NCBI GenBank assembly: GCA_966095765.1
Contig: CBHTSZ010000004.1
Location: forward strand, 82,991 to 146,990
Origin: CBHTSZ01 sp966095765
Lineage (GTDB): Bacteria; Patescibacteriota; Saccharimonadia; Saccharimonadales; Saccharimonadaceae
Length of the DNA stretch: 64,000 nucleotides
Direction of reading: 5' to 3'
Shown: one piece after another, positions 26,183 to 34,670 of the stretch
Layout of the letters: every line of letters starts with the position of its first letter
Position numbering within the stretch: position 1 is the stretch's first letter
Made by a program: the position numbers and the translations under genes
Notes under the pieces: generated by a model
Databases searched by the model: none
Told to the model about the DNA's origin: nothing
What the model saw: only the letters and a program-made list of their open reading frames with translations

Positions 26183-26659
26183 ATGAATACTCAAAATAAA
26201 ACCAAAGGATTCACGATCATCGAGGTCGTCCTCGTCCTCGCGATCGCTGGACTGATCTTCCTGATGGTCTTCCTCGCACTGCCAGCTCTCCAGCGCAACC
26301 AGCGTGACCAGCAGCGCACCGGTGACCTCGGTCGCTTGATCTCAGCGGTACAGTCGTACAAGTCAAACAACCAGGGTAAGCGTCCACTCGACATGGGCGG
26401 TCCAACAGGCTCTACGAACATCATTGGTAGCACTTACCTCGACAACTTCCGTACGCCAGCTGGTGACGACTACGTACTAACAGCCGGTCCTACTCTTGCA
26501 GGTACAGCTACTCCGTCTACTACAAAGCCAGCAGACGAAAAGACGATCAACTACTACATCAACAAGACATGTAGTGACGCAGCTGCAGCAACGACATCAG
26601 GAAAGATAGCACTTGTTATCTGGCAAGAGAACTCTGGCCAGCGCTGCCAAGAGCTCTAG
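26183..26659 (+). CDS. pilA: Type IV major pilin PilA-like
   Basis: The ATG at 26183 gives a 9-residue leader ending KTKG, cut before FTIIEVVLVLAIAGLI. This is a classic type III signal with Glu at mature position 5; a GTG start at 26168 would only lengthen the leader. The helix is followed by a globular C-domain with two Cys near the end that can close a D-loop-like disulfide. The gene has its own promoter and terminator, so it is probably expressed more than the motor genes. The prepilin peptidase follows at once. Confidence 0.93.
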   Translation: MNTQNKTKGFTIIEVVLVLAIAGLIFLMVFLALPALQRNQRDQQRTGDLGRLISAVQSYKSNNQGKRPLDMGGPTGSTNIIGSTYLDNFRTPAGDDYVLTAGPTLAGTATPSTTKPADEKTINYYINKTCSDAAAATTSGKIALVIWQENSGQRCQEL

Positions 26660-26675
26660 TTAGTCGGTTATTCCC

Positions 26676-26708
26676 AAAAAGACTCCCTTTAAAGCAGGGA
26701 GTCTTTTT
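26676..26708 (+). terminator. Terminator after pilA
   Basis: A 13-bp perfect stem (26676-26688 with 26696-26708), with A-run and T-run flanks. Confidence 0.92.
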
Positions 26709-26741
26709 ATAGGCTGAAATCTGTTACCATAAGAAGGATAT

Positions 26742-27542
26742 ATGTACTTTCTTTTACTGTTTTATTTCTTTATCATCGGCGCAGCATTTGGGAGCTTTGC
26801 GGGAGCGATGGCGTGGCGGATCCACGTTCGTCGTGACGTTGTTCGAGAGCGGTCTGAGTGCGAACACTGTCACCATACCCTTGCTTGGTTTGATCTCGTA
26901 CCAATCATCAGTTGGTTGAGCTTGCGTGGTCGCTGTCGCTACTGCCGCAAACCGATAGGGGTGTCAGCGCTCCTGCTTGAGGTGGGGCTTGGAGCCGCCT
27001 ATACAGTCTCGTTTGTTGCTTGGCCATATGGGTGGAGTGGACTCGGTATCGCGCTGTTTATCCTCTGGCTCGTTTCTCTGGTGATTCTGACGATTCTTTT
27101 CATCTATGACGTCCGTCACTCATTGCTACCGGATGTGCTCGTTTGGCCACTGACGGCTCTGGGCGTTATCGGGTTTGGTTTGCTTATGTTGCTTCAAACA
27201 ACTCCGTATCTCCAGTGGCCGCTGGAGGCGTTCCTGGCGCTTCTACCGATCAGTGGCGTGTACTTACTGCTCTATATGGTATCGGGTGGTCGTTGGATCG
27301 GTTTTGGTGATGTCAAGCTGGGGCTCTTCATGGGGCTTATTTTGGGATGGCAGGGGGGCGCACTCGCACTCCTTATCGCTAACTATCTCGGGTTTTTCTG
27401 GATCCTCCCATCACTGCTTCGAGGCAGGGTGAATCGAAGCGCCCGGATGCCGTTCGGGCCATTTCTGATCGCGGCAACATTCGTCGTTTTTTTATGGGGT
27501 CAAACCCTCATTGCCTGGCTCAGTGATTTCTTGATGATATAG
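26742..27542 (+). CDS. pilD: Prepilin peptidase/N-methyltransferase PilD
   Basis: Aspartic membrane protease that cuts and N-methylates prepilins. The 266 aa contain the Zn-binding N-domain with two CxxC pairs (CEHC, CRYC), about eight membrane helices, and the two catalytic Asp motifs (IYDVRHSLLPD and FGDVKLG). An AAGGA site precedes the ATG. It serves the pilin and the pseudopilins downstream. Confidence 0.95.
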   Translation: MYFLLLFYFFIIGAAFGSFAGAMAWRIHVRRDVVRERSECEHCHHTLAWFDLVPIISWLSLRGRCRYCRKPIGVSALLLEVGLGAAYTVSFVAWPYGWSGLGIALFILWLVSLVILTILFIYDVRHSLLPDVLVWPLTALGVIGFGLLMLLQTTPYLQWPLEAFLALLPISGVYLLLYMVSGGRWIGFGDVKLGLFMGLILGWQGGALALLIANYLGFFWILPSLLRGRVNRSARMPFGPFLIAATFVVFLWGQTLIAWLSDFLMI

Positions 27543-27563
27543 ACATGTATCCCATAGTGCTTG

Positions 27564-27572
27564 TGCTATAAT
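27564..27572 (+). promoter_or_regulatory. Extended -10 promoter of the minor-pilin operon
   Basis: TGC TATAAT ends 12 nt before the ATG at 27584; no Shine-Dalgarno, so leaderless. Confidence 0.7.
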
Positions 27573-27583
27573 CACAAATAAGC

Positions 27584-28378
27584 ATGGGTAGGCAAGCAGG
27601 TTACACGATTGTCGAGGTACTGTTATTTCTCGCACTAACAGGTTTGCTTATCATGGCCGTTTTGGCTGGATTTAACGGTGCCATCAACAATAACCGTAAA
27701 ACTGACACTACCCGCTCATTTGAGTCTGCGATTGAAGCTGAGTATTCGAGAGTGAGGACTGGGGAAGCGAGCCGGCCGACAACCGACGGCAAAGCCGTTT
27801 GCGTGGCCCAGGAAGCCTACTCAGGAGCCTCAAACGAGTGTCTCGTTATCGGTAAGCTGTTAAGGTTTGTGAACGGCTCTACCGTCAATGTCTATAATGT
27901 TGTCTCGAATATTAAGGCTGACACCGCCTGTGCTGCGACGTATCCACGAGGTGTTGAGGCACTACGCTGCTACCACCCGCGTGTCCGTGATATGGGCGAG
28001 CTCTCCAACAAGATCGAACCGCTATGGCAGGCAACGGTCGTACGTCCTGTATTTCGACAAAAGTCCAATCCTCTGGTCTACATGACCGACACCAATCTAC
28101 TTGTATTCTTACGTCACCCAACGTCAGAACTGGTCTATATCTTGCCAATACAGGTTCCAGACGCGTCACTGCCTAACGCCGCCGGCGAAGAGTACCCGAT
28201 CCCTGACGCTGCATTTGATAGCGAGTATGCAAACACAAAGGGACAGATCTGCATCAAGCATGCTGAGTTTCCAACTCCGAAGACGTATATCCATTTCAGC
28301 GGAGGCGAGGGCGTGAGCTCTATCGACATGGCTGATGGGCCGCTGCTCGTTGGGTCAGGAGCGCCAGCGTGCAGCTAA
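27584..28378 (+). CDS. Pseudopilin (minor pilin) 1
   Basis: A short basic leader ends in QAG before YTIVEVLLFLALTGLLIMAVL, a type III signal with Tyr at +1 and Glu at +5. The ~230-residue external domain has paired Cys (for example CVAQEAYSGASNEC). It overlaps the next gene by 10 nt. Minor pilins start pilus assembly and often sit at the tip. Confidence 0.85.
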   Translation: MGRQAGYTIVEVLLFLALTGLLIMAVLAGFNGAINNNRKTDTTRSFESAIEAEYSRVRTGEASRPTTDGKAVCVAQEAYSGASNECLVIGKLLRFVNGSTVNVYNVVSNIKADTACAATYPRGVEALRCYHPRVRDMGELSNKIEPLWQATVVRPVFRQKSNPLVYMTDTNLLVFLRHPTSELVYILPIQVPDASLPNAAGEEYPIPDAAFDSEYANTKGQICIKHAEFPTPKTYIHFSGGEGVSSIDMADGPLLVGSGAPACS

Positions 28379-29568
28379 AGCGTCGTAAGCAAGCCGGCGA
28401 TACCCTTGTAGAGGTATTGCTCGCCTTTTCAATATTCGGTCTTGCGGCTACAACGATCATTCGAACGATGAATGACGGTTTCACTCGTATGTTTAGCAGT
28501 GGGCAGCAGTCACAGATACAGTCGGTGATGCGCGGACAGATCGCTATCATCCAAAAAGCCCATGCAGACGAGGTGCAAGATCCTGCATCGGATACATGGG
28601 ACACGGTTGTGAGCGCGATCAGCCCGGCAAACGACACGACCAGCCCAGCACTTGCCGCTGACCAACGCGACGACGTCGTCAATGCTGATGGTTGTACGTA
28701 CTCGAAAAATAAAAATCGAATCTACTTCACGACTGATTCCGGAGCTACGTGGACAACGCCAAGTCTCAAGACTGGCTCTACGGCAGGTGATGTTGCCGTT
28801 GCGCCAAGCGGCGAGACGCCGGTGCCTGATGGTGTGTCGATATGGGTGGAGGCAAAGCAGACCAAGCACGGTGATGTTGGGTCTAACGGAAAGCCTAACA
28901 ACGGGCGAGGCTACTATGACTTCTATGCCAAGGCTTGTTGGTCCGACGGCAGGGTGAATCGCCAGATTAAAACCGTTACGCGTCTCTACGAATTGGTCGC
29001 AGCTCCTGGCGAAGGTTCGCCGGTGACACCGCCGACGCCACCAGCGGATGAGGTAGTCAACCCGATTTCTATCGCAGGCAACGCTTATATCGCTGGCAAG
29101 TGTGTCACGATTAGCGATCTTGAGCGAACCGAAGCTATGGGCGCGCCGGCTTATGCACTCTATAGCAGTCCGGCGCCTTCAGGTACCTACCCCTGTAAGA
29201 CGACCGGTGACGGCGGTGTTGTGAGCTGTTCTAACTATGACGTAGGCTATGCCTCGCAGGTGACGGCTCCGGGTAAATACCTCCTGACGCTGCAATACAA
29301 GGACATAGCGTGCTCAACGAGCGCCACCCAGACGCTTAGCGCGGGAGGTGCCTACTACTACCGCGTCCAGGTCTACATCAATAACAATGTTGTTGGCAAT
29401 ATGGTCCTCAACCCCGATACGTCTTCAGGCACGCTTGTGATTGATTCAATCCCTCCGGGGGCTGAGATTGGCTTCCGCTGGTGGAATAACCACTGGTTCA
29501 GCCCGGCCGATCCTTCCGGCAAGGACCCAGATTTTACCATCCTTCGCGTTAAACTGGATAAACAATGA
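28369..29568 (+). CDS. Pseudopilin (minor pilin) 2, PilV-like, unusually long
   Basis: GTG start, leader ending KQAG, then DTLVEVLLAFSIFGLAATTI. Asp replaces the usual Phe at +1, but Glu at +5 is kept. At 399 aa it is far longer than an ordinary minor pilin; a Pro-rich linker (~220-232) separates a membrane-proximal domain from an extra Cys-containing beta-rich domain, which could be a binding module. It overlaps both neighbours by a few bases. Confidence 0.85.
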   Translation: MQLKRRKQAGDTLVEVLLAFSIFGLAATTIIRTMNDGFTRMFSSGQQSQIQSVMRGQIAIIQKAHADEVQDPASDTWDTVVSAISPANDTTSPALAADQRDDVVNADGCTYSKNKNRIYFTTDSGATWTTPSLKTGSTAGDVAVAPSGETPVPDGVSIWVEAKQTKHGDVGSNGKPNNGRGYYDFYAKACWSDGRVNRQIKTVTRLYELVAAPGEGSPVTPPTPPADEVVNPISIAGNAYIAGKCVTISDLERTEAMGAPAYALYSSPAPSGTYPCKTTGDGGVVSCSNYDVGYASQVTAPGKYLLTLQYKDIACSTSATQTLSAGGAYYYRVQVYINNNVVGNMVLNPDTSSGTLVIDSIPPGAEIGFRWWNNHWFSPADPSGKDPDFTILRVKLDKQ

Positions 29569-30296
29569 TGAAAAAAACAAAAACTCTATCCCCTCAGAAC
29601 GGTTTTACGCTCGTCGAGCTTACACTTGCGATCGCCTTCCTCGGATCACTCGTCCTACTTTCGTCTTCTATCATCATCTCAACCATCAACGTCTACAACA
29701 AAGGCGTTGCTATCAAGCAGATAAACCAAGCCGGCCGGGCACTCGCTGAGGATATCACTCGCCTCACGAGCCGCGGCTCAAAGATTGAGGTTGCTGATCA
29801 TGGCCGTGCTGGATACCTTTGCGTCAAAGAGTCCAACGCATGGCGATCATATACCTGGAATTCGATCGAGCGGGGAGAGGGCACGACACCAGTTACCGAT
29901 ATTCCTGATGCTGCTCGTCGCCAGTACACTCTCGCATCCCAGCCGATCTCATTGGTGCGTTCAAACGATGGTATCGATGGCTACTCGTACTGTTCGTTAC
30001 CACAGGGATCGGACGTCGGCTTGCCTACCGATAAGGTGACACCACTCTTGACGGATCAGGTGCGGATTTTGAGCGTCGATATTGTCTCGAGCAATGATCC
30101 TGCGCTGAGAAAAATTGCGTTCTGGATCGGTACCTATGACTCGAGTGGAACGGTTCCAAATATGACACCTGAATATATTGCCGCCACTCCGACCGAATCG
30201 GCTTTTTGGCGATGCAAGGGCGGCAGCCTGGGTGATTTCTGCGCAGTTTCAAAGTTTGAAACAGTCATATATACTCCAAACGTTGAAGGATGGTAA
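29565..30296 (+). CDS. Pseudopilin (minor pilin) 3, PilW-like
   Basis: Leader MMKKTKTLSPQNG precedes FTLVELTLAIAFLGSLVLLS, a canonical class III signal with Glu at +5. The external domain is about 210 residues with a few Cys. The ATG overlaps the preceding stop. Confidence 0.87.
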   Translation: MMKKTKTLSPQNGFTLVELTLAIAFLGSLVLLSSSIIISTINVYNKGVAIKQINQAGRALAEDITRLTSRGSKIEVADHGRAGYLCVKESNAWRSYTWNSIERGEGTTPVTDIPDAARRQYTLASQPISLVRSNDGIDGYSYCSLPQGSDVGLPTDKVTPLLTDQVRILSVDIVSSNDPALRKIAFWIGTYDSSGTVPNMTPEYIAATPTESAFWRCKGGSLGDFCAVSKFETVIYTPNVEGW

Positions 30297-31552
30297 AGAT
30301 GAAAACTAGCAAAGACACAGTGAACAGCAGGGTACGGGAGCAGGGTGTTGCCTCGATCTTGACGGTTATATTCTTTATACTTATTGCTTCGGTCATCGCG
30401 ACGGGCTTTATGCGCCTCAGTCTCAATGAAGGTCAGCAATCTCTCGAGGATAGTCTGTCAAAGTCAGCCCTTGCTGCTGCATATTCTGGTGTCAGCGACG
30501 CAAAGCGAGCTCTCCTATACTGTCTGCAGTACAAGAATGACCCTGTTGGCCATCCTGAATGTGACGAGAACCAACCGGCAGGTATCAATAACCCAAATTG
30601 CCGCGGCTTTTTCGAGAACCAGACTCTGCGTGAAGCGATAGGTATCCCGGAGCCAGATGCAGCAACCGGTGCTATCCGCGTCGGGGATGACCCAACACAG
30701 GCAACAAACGAGCGTTACACCTGCGTGACGATCGCTAACGATACGTTTGATGTTTCCGAACGACTAACGGTTGATCAGCCGGATAGTAATACGACCCTCA
30801 TACCACTGAGGAGTGCTTCTGCGTTCAGTGCGGTTCGTATCACGTGGCACCGTGCAGCGGGCGCTAACCTTACGAACCTGAACTATGGCGGCCTCGGTAA
30901 CGAGGTAAGGGCTAACTATCGTGACTCTGATGCATACGGTACGTATTTTAAGTGGAGTCCTAGCTGGCCAGCACTGCTCAAGATGTCGCTCTATGGCCAC
31001 CCACGCAGCGGTATCGCTTATACCGACAGTGCAGATCCGAACCTGGACGGCTCCGTCAATATCAAAGAATCGACCGCTTATCTCTATCCTCGGGGCTCTA
31101 CGACGCCGCTTAGCGTAGGCGTAGGCGCCCTGATTCCTCGACAGCTCACAAACTGTAATGCAGGTAGTCCTCACGTCGTAGCCGGTGATGAGTACCTCTG
31201 TCAGATCCTTATCACTGATCTCACCTCTGATCCAGCCTTTAATCCTGCAAGTAACGTACTTTACCTGCAGTTGAGCGCTATGTACAACGATACCGATTTT
31301 GTCGTTGAGCTGCTTGGTAACAGCGGTAACCCTGTGAAATTTGACGATGTAAGCCCTGAGATCGATGCGACCGGCGCAGTCGAAGACACGTATCGCCGTG
31401 TCAAGGTTCGTGTGCGCTACCAGGGAAGTACGCCTATCCTTCCAAACGCCATTGATACCGGCGCGGGTATTTGTAAAGACTTTAGGGTTGGTGCTGACCC
31501 GAATATCTTTACTGAGAACTGTGGCTACGGCACCATTCCACATGCTCACTAA
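30290..31552 (+). CDS. PilX/GspK-like minor pilin
   Basis: The start may be ATG 30290 or ATG 30299. A basic leader reaches REQG, followed by VASILTVIFFILIASVIATGF, the pattern of PilX-type proteins in which the +5 Glu is replaced. The 420-aa protein has a large external domain with four or more Cys. Its end overlaps the convergent recombinase gene by 4 nt. It completes the minor-pilin set. Confidence 0.8.
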   Translation: MVKMKTSKDTVNSRVREQGVASILTVIFFILIASVIATGFMRLSLNEGQQSLEDSLSKSALAAAYSGVSDAKRALLYCLQYKNDPVGHPECDENQPAGINNPNCRGFFENQTLREAIGIPEPDAATGAIRVGDDPTQATNERYTCVTIANDTFDVSERLTVDQPDSNTTLIPLRSASAFSAVRITWHRAAGANLTNLNYGGLGNEVRANYRDSDAYGTYFKWSPSWPALLKMSLYGHPRSGIAYTDSADPNLDGSVNIKESTAYLYPRGSTTPLSVGVGALIPRQLTNCNAGSPHVVAGDEYLCQILITDLTSDPAFNPASNVLYLQLSAMYNDTDFVVELLGNSGNPVKFDDVSPEIDATGAVEDTYRRVKVRVRYQGSTPILPNAIDTGAGICKDFRVGADPNIFTENCGYGTIPHAH

Positions 31553-32469
31553 TCAGTAGTGCGGGAACGGTGAAATCGTTGGTGCACTTCACGGAGGTGT
31601 TGGTCGGTCACATGGGTGTAGACCTGGGTGGTGGCGATGTTACTGTGGCCGAGCATACTCTGGACGGAGCGAATATCGGCCCCGTTCATGAGCAGGTCTG
31701 TCGCGAAGCTGTGGCGCAGGGTGTGCGGTGAGACGTGTTTGGTGATGCCGGCGAGCTTTGCATAGTGCGAAACGATACGCTGGACGGAGCGGGGAGTGAG
31801 GCGGAAGCTCTCACCATCACCATCTCCGGTTTTGGCGCCGCTGTAACGAATGAACAACGGCTTCGCGTCGTCGTGACGCGTCTCGAGATAGGCGGCGAGG
31901 CATTCGGTGGCTTCCGGGCTGATAAAGACCGGCCGGTCTTTTTGCCCCTTACCGCGCACCATGAACTCGCCTCGGTTGAGGTTGATGTGGTCACGATTGA
32001 GGCCAACAAGTTCGCTGACACGGAGACCGCTCGAGTAGAGCAGCTCAAGGATAGCTTTGTCGCGAAGGTCCTGAGGCGTCTTAGCCTCGACGGCTGCCAT
32101 GATGCGTTCAGTCTCCTCTTGCGTGAGGAAGCTGACCTGTTTGCGTTTGGTTTTAGGTAACTCGATCTTTTCCGGTGTCAGTGTTTCGATATCACGTTTT
32201 GAGCAGTAGCCAAGAAAGCTACGAAGTGCGATCAGGTGATAGCTCTGGGTGAGGGGACTGAGCGTGTCGCCTTGGTCGTTCTCGTAGCGGTTAAGCCAGA
32301 GACGCCACTTGCGAACCACCTCAGCAGTGATCTTGTGTACCTCGATGTCACCAGCAAACTCGATGAGTCGCTGCAGGTAGAGGTGGTAGTTCTCGGCGGT
32401 CTTTTGAGAGCGGCCACGTTCAACCTCGACATGCTCGATGAAGTCGATAATGAGTTCGGACAGATACAT
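31549..32469 (-). CDS. xerD: Tyrosine recombinase XerC/XerD
   Basis: Site-specific recombinase that resolves chromosome dimers. The 306 aa begin at ATG 32469 (MYLSELIIDF); a longer frame to 32565 would cross the promoter. The SAM-like N-domain is at ~1-90, the catalytic domain carries Arg (SGLRVSELVGL), HTLRHSF and the nucleophile Tyr in ATTQVYTHVT. Only one Xer gene is seen here, so it could be a single XerH/XerA-type enzyme acting with FtsK. The -10 TATCAT is 6 nt from the ATG, so the transcript is leaderless. Whether it is C or D cannot be told. Confidence 0.9.
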   Translation of the reverse strand: MYLSELIIDFIEHVEVERGRSQKTAENYHLYLQRLIEFAGDIEVHKITAEVVRKWRLWLNRYENDQGDTLSPLTQSYHLIALRSFLGYCSKRDIETLTPEKIELPKTKRKQVSFLTQEETERIMAAVEAKTPQDLRDKAILELLYSSGLRVSELVGLNRDHINLNRGEFMVRGKGQKDRPVFISPEATECLAAYLETRHDDAKPLFIRYSGAKTGDGDGESFRLTPRSVQRIVSHYAKLAGITKHVSPHTLRHSFATDLLMNGADIRSVQSMLGHSNIATTQVYTHVTDQHLREVHQRFHRSRTTD

Positions 32470-32475
32470 ACCTGT

Positions 32476-32533
32476 ATGATACTGCTTATGATGATATTTT
32501 GCGACGTAGCGTAAGCAATTTATACGGTACAAT
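32476..32533. promoter_or_regulatory. Divergent promoter region between xer and uppP
   Basis: On -, TATCAT at 32476-32481 lies 6 nt from the xer ATG. On +, TACAAT at 32528-32533 lies 9 nt before the uppP ATG. Both genes would have leaderless mRNAs. Confidence 0.6.
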
Positions 32534-32542
32534 GGGTGAGAT

Positions 32543-33337
32543 ATGAGTATTATCGAAGCGATCATCCTCGGACTTATCCAGGGTCTTACTGAATTTATCC
32601 CAATATCTAGCTCTGGTCACCTCGTTATCGCTCAGTGGTTCATGGAAGGGGCGAGCAGCCACCTATTCCTCGAGTGGATCAATATCGGTACTGTGCTCGC
32701 GCTTATCATCTTCTTCTGGCGGCGTATCTGGGATGCTATCGTCACGGTCGTTTCGGAGCGGGACTTTCGACTTGCGCTCAATATCGTTATCGCGATGCTG
32801 CCTGCTGGTGTAGCGGGGTTCTTTCTCGCTGATTTTATCGAGACGACACCGTTTTTTAGTAGTATCTGGACCGTGGTCGTAACGCTTGCGCTCGTAGGCG
32901 TGCTTCTCGTCGTTGTGGAGCGGCTTCCGAAGCTATCTGAGGTAAGTGTACTTGAGAAGCTGCCTAAGTCACGTGCCCTGACTATTGGACTCGCACAGGT
33001 ACTTGCACTTGTTCCAGGTACTTCACGATCTGGTAGTACGATCATTGCAGGTCGGCTCATGGGTCTTCGCGCTGCAGATGCGGCTGAGTTTAGTTTTCTC
33101 GTCTCCATCCCTATCATGCTCGGTGTGATCCTCAAGCTGGTTCTCCAGGATGACGACCGTGCTTACTTTATGGCAAACTTCGCGCCACTAGTTATCGGTA
33201 ACCTCGCCGCTCTTGTAAGCGGCCTTTTGGCGGTTGGATTTCTGATGCGGTACCTGCAGACTCGCTCCCTGGCACCGTTTGGCTACTACCGTATCGGCCT
33301 CGCTGCCGTGCTCGCGGTTGTCCTTCTGGTACAATAG
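32543..33337 (+). CDS. uppP: Undecaprenyl-diphosphatase UppP (BacA)
   Basis: Integral membrane phosphatase that recycles the lipid carrier for peptidoglycan and glycan export and gives basal bacitracin tolerance. The 264 aa have about eight helices and both signatures: EFIPISSSGHL (~17-27) and PGTSRSGSTI (~157-166). Length is normal. It precedes ndk. Confidence 0.96.
   Translation: MSIIEAIILGLIQGLTEFIPISSSGHLVIAQWFMEGASSHLFLEWINIGTVLALIIFFWRRIWDAIVTVVSERDFRLALNIVIAMLPAGVAGFFLADFIETTPFFSSIWTVVVTLALVGVLLVVVERLPKLSEVSVLEKLPKSRALTIGLAQVLALVPGTSRSGSTIIAGRLMGLRAADAAEFSFLVSIPIMLGVILKLVLQDDDRAYFMANFAPLVIGNLAALVSGLLAVGFLMRYLQTRSLAPFGYYRIGLAAVLAVVLLVQ
33327..33335 (+). promoter_or_regulatory. Extended -10 promoter of ndk
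   Basis: TGG TACAAT overlaps the last codons of uppP. Transcript start near 33342 leaves a 25-nt leader with AAAAGGAG. Confidence 0.65.
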
Positions 33338-33366
33338 AGGTGAAGTTGAACACTAAAAGGAGTCAC

Positions 33367-33879
33367 ATGGAGCAAACTCTCGTTATTTTCAAGCCAGACG
33401 CAGTACAGCGCGGCATCGTTGGTGAGATTATCACTCGTTTTGAGCGCGTTGGTCTCAAGATTGCCGGCCTCAAGATGCTACGTCCGGACGACGCGCATTT
33501 CCACGCACATTATGAAACGATCGGTACGATGATTACTCGTCACGGCGAGGATATCTTTAACGTCACGGTTGAAGCTATGAAAGAATCACCGGTTATCGCA
33601 GTGGTCCTTGAGGGTATTCACTCGGTAGAGTTGGTTCGCAAGCTCGTGGGTTCAACCGAGCCGGGTAAGTCAGCACCAGGTACTATCCGCGGTGACTACG
33701 CACACTCAAATTTTGCCTATGCAAACGGAGAAGGGCGTACGCTGCCAAATGTAGTCCACGCCTCAGCAACCCCTGAGGAAGCCGAGCAGGAGATCAAGCT
33801 TTGGTTTGATACTGACGAACTCCACAACTATGAAACCGCTGCACAAACTGCCGTTCATGGCCGCAAGCCAGGCAACTAG
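33367..33879 (+). CDS. ndk: Nucleoside diphosphate kinase
   Basis: Transfers gamma-phosphate between nucleotides through a phospho-His. The start at ATG 33367 (MEQTLVIFKPD) has AAAAGGAG 6 nt upstream. The catalytic His is in NVVHASATPEEAE. At 170 aa it is longer than the usual ~140: a short insert (ANGEGRTLPN) precedes the active His and the C-terminus is extended by about 25 residues. Confidence 0.95.
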   Translation: MEQTLVIFKPDAVQRGIVGEIITRFERVGLKIAGLKMLRPDDAHFHAHYETIGTMITRHGEDIFNVTVEAMKESPVIAVVLEGIHSVELVRKLVGSTEPGKSAPGTIRGDYAHSNFAYANGEGRTLPNVVHASATPEEAEQEIKLWFDTDELHNYETAAQTAVHGRKPGN

Positions 33880-33911
33880 CGTATAGTAGCGAGGCGCCAT
33901 CAGGCGTCCAT

Positions 33912-33986
33912 GCCCCGGTAGTTCAACGGATAGAATAATACCGTCCTAAGGTGAAGATGTTGGTTCGATTCCAGCCCGGGGTACCA
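33912..33986 (+). tRNA. tRNA-Arg(CCU), CCA encoded
   Basis: The 7-bp acceptor stem GCCCCGG pairs with CCGGGGT, the T arm is GTTGG-TTCGATT-CCAGC, and the anticodon loop GTCCTAA has CCT at 34-36. The D stem has a G-U closing pair and the anticodon stem is weak at its outer pairs. CCA is in the DNA. A TATAGT box at 33882-33887 may be its -10. Confidence 0.85.
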
Positions 33987-34024
33987 AGGTAAAAGTCGGT
34001 CTTTATGGCCGGCTTTTACTTTGG
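33984..34024 (+). terminator. Long hairpin overlapping the CCA end of tRNA-Arg
   Basis: An 18-bp stem with wobble pairs (33984-34001 with 34007-34024) begins at the CCA itself and has a T-run inside its 3' arm. It probably terminates or marks 3' processing. Confidence 0.7.
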
Positions 34025-34027
34025 TAG

Positions 34028-34136
34028 ATTCGCGCCTAGCGAATCCGAACCAACGGTTCGATCACAAGCCGCTCACACAGAAGCTTGCTTCGAGTAAGCG
34101 GCGCAGGGAGTAGCGAAGCGTTTTTCCAGCCTAGAA
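34028..34136. other. Hairpin-rich spacer after tRNA-Arg
   Basis: Several small inverted repeats (GATTCGC/GCGAATC, GAACC/GGTTC, GCCGCT/AGCGGC) fill the gap before the PH-domain gene. Words such as GCGCAGGGAG and GCGAAGCG recur, inverted, in the gap at 35.73-35.88 kb. No gene is seen. Confidence 0.4.
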
Positions 34137-34145
34137 TGCTATCAT
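34137..34145 (+). promoter_or_regulatory. Extended -10 promoter with start at the AUG
   Basis: TGC TATCAT ends 6 nt before ATG 34152, so the A of AUG is the expected first transcribed base. Confidence 0.6.
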
Positions 34146-34151
34146 AGATCC

Positions 34152-34670
34152 ATGGAACAGGCATTTGACGGACAGCGAGAGGGCGAAGAAGTCGTACTGG
34201 TCTTTCGTCGTCACATCATCGCGCTTCGAAAAGGCTTCTACTCGATCTTGATCCCGTTTGCGCTTGCGTGTCTGCCGACACTCATCAACCCGGGTGAACT
34301 CATCTTTTTCTATATCGCCATGGGAGGTCTCGCCTTTGGTCTCGTACTGTTTTTCTATCACTGGATCGGCTGGTATTTCACGATCTTTATCCTCACGACC
34401 GAGCGTCTTCGACAGAGTACGCAAAAGGGTATCTTTGGCAAGAGTGTCATCGACCTGCCGGTGTCAAAGATCCAAAACATAAGCTATACTATTCCTGGGT
34501 TATCCGGTGAGCTTTTTGGGTTCGGAACGATCATTATCCAGACATATGTCGGTGATCTTATCCTCGATCTCATCCACCACCCGAGTGAGGTTTATAATAA
34601 ACTCCAAGATGTCGCCGCAAGTGCGACCAGCCAAAACGGCACGAAGGATTATGAAGAAATTAACAGCTAA
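34152..34670 (+). CDS. PH-domain (bPH2/YdbT-like) membrane protein
   Basis: The 172 aa have two membrane helices (~35-80, with a tight turn) followed by a bacterial pleckstrin-homology domain (TTERLRQSTQKGIFGKSVIDLPVSKIQNI). Such proteins are common in monoderms; their function is mostly unknown, possibly envelope stress or membrane scaffolding. The end overlaps the foldase gene by 20 nt. Confidence 0.82.
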   Translation: MEQAFDGQREGEEVVLVFRRHIIALRKGFYSILIPFALACLPTLINPGELIFFYIAMGGLAFGLVLFFYHWIGWYFTIFILTTERLRQSTQKGIFGKSVIDLPVSKIQNISYTIPGLSGELFGFGTIIIQTYVGDLILDLIHHPSEVYNKLQDVAASATSQNGTKDYEEINS

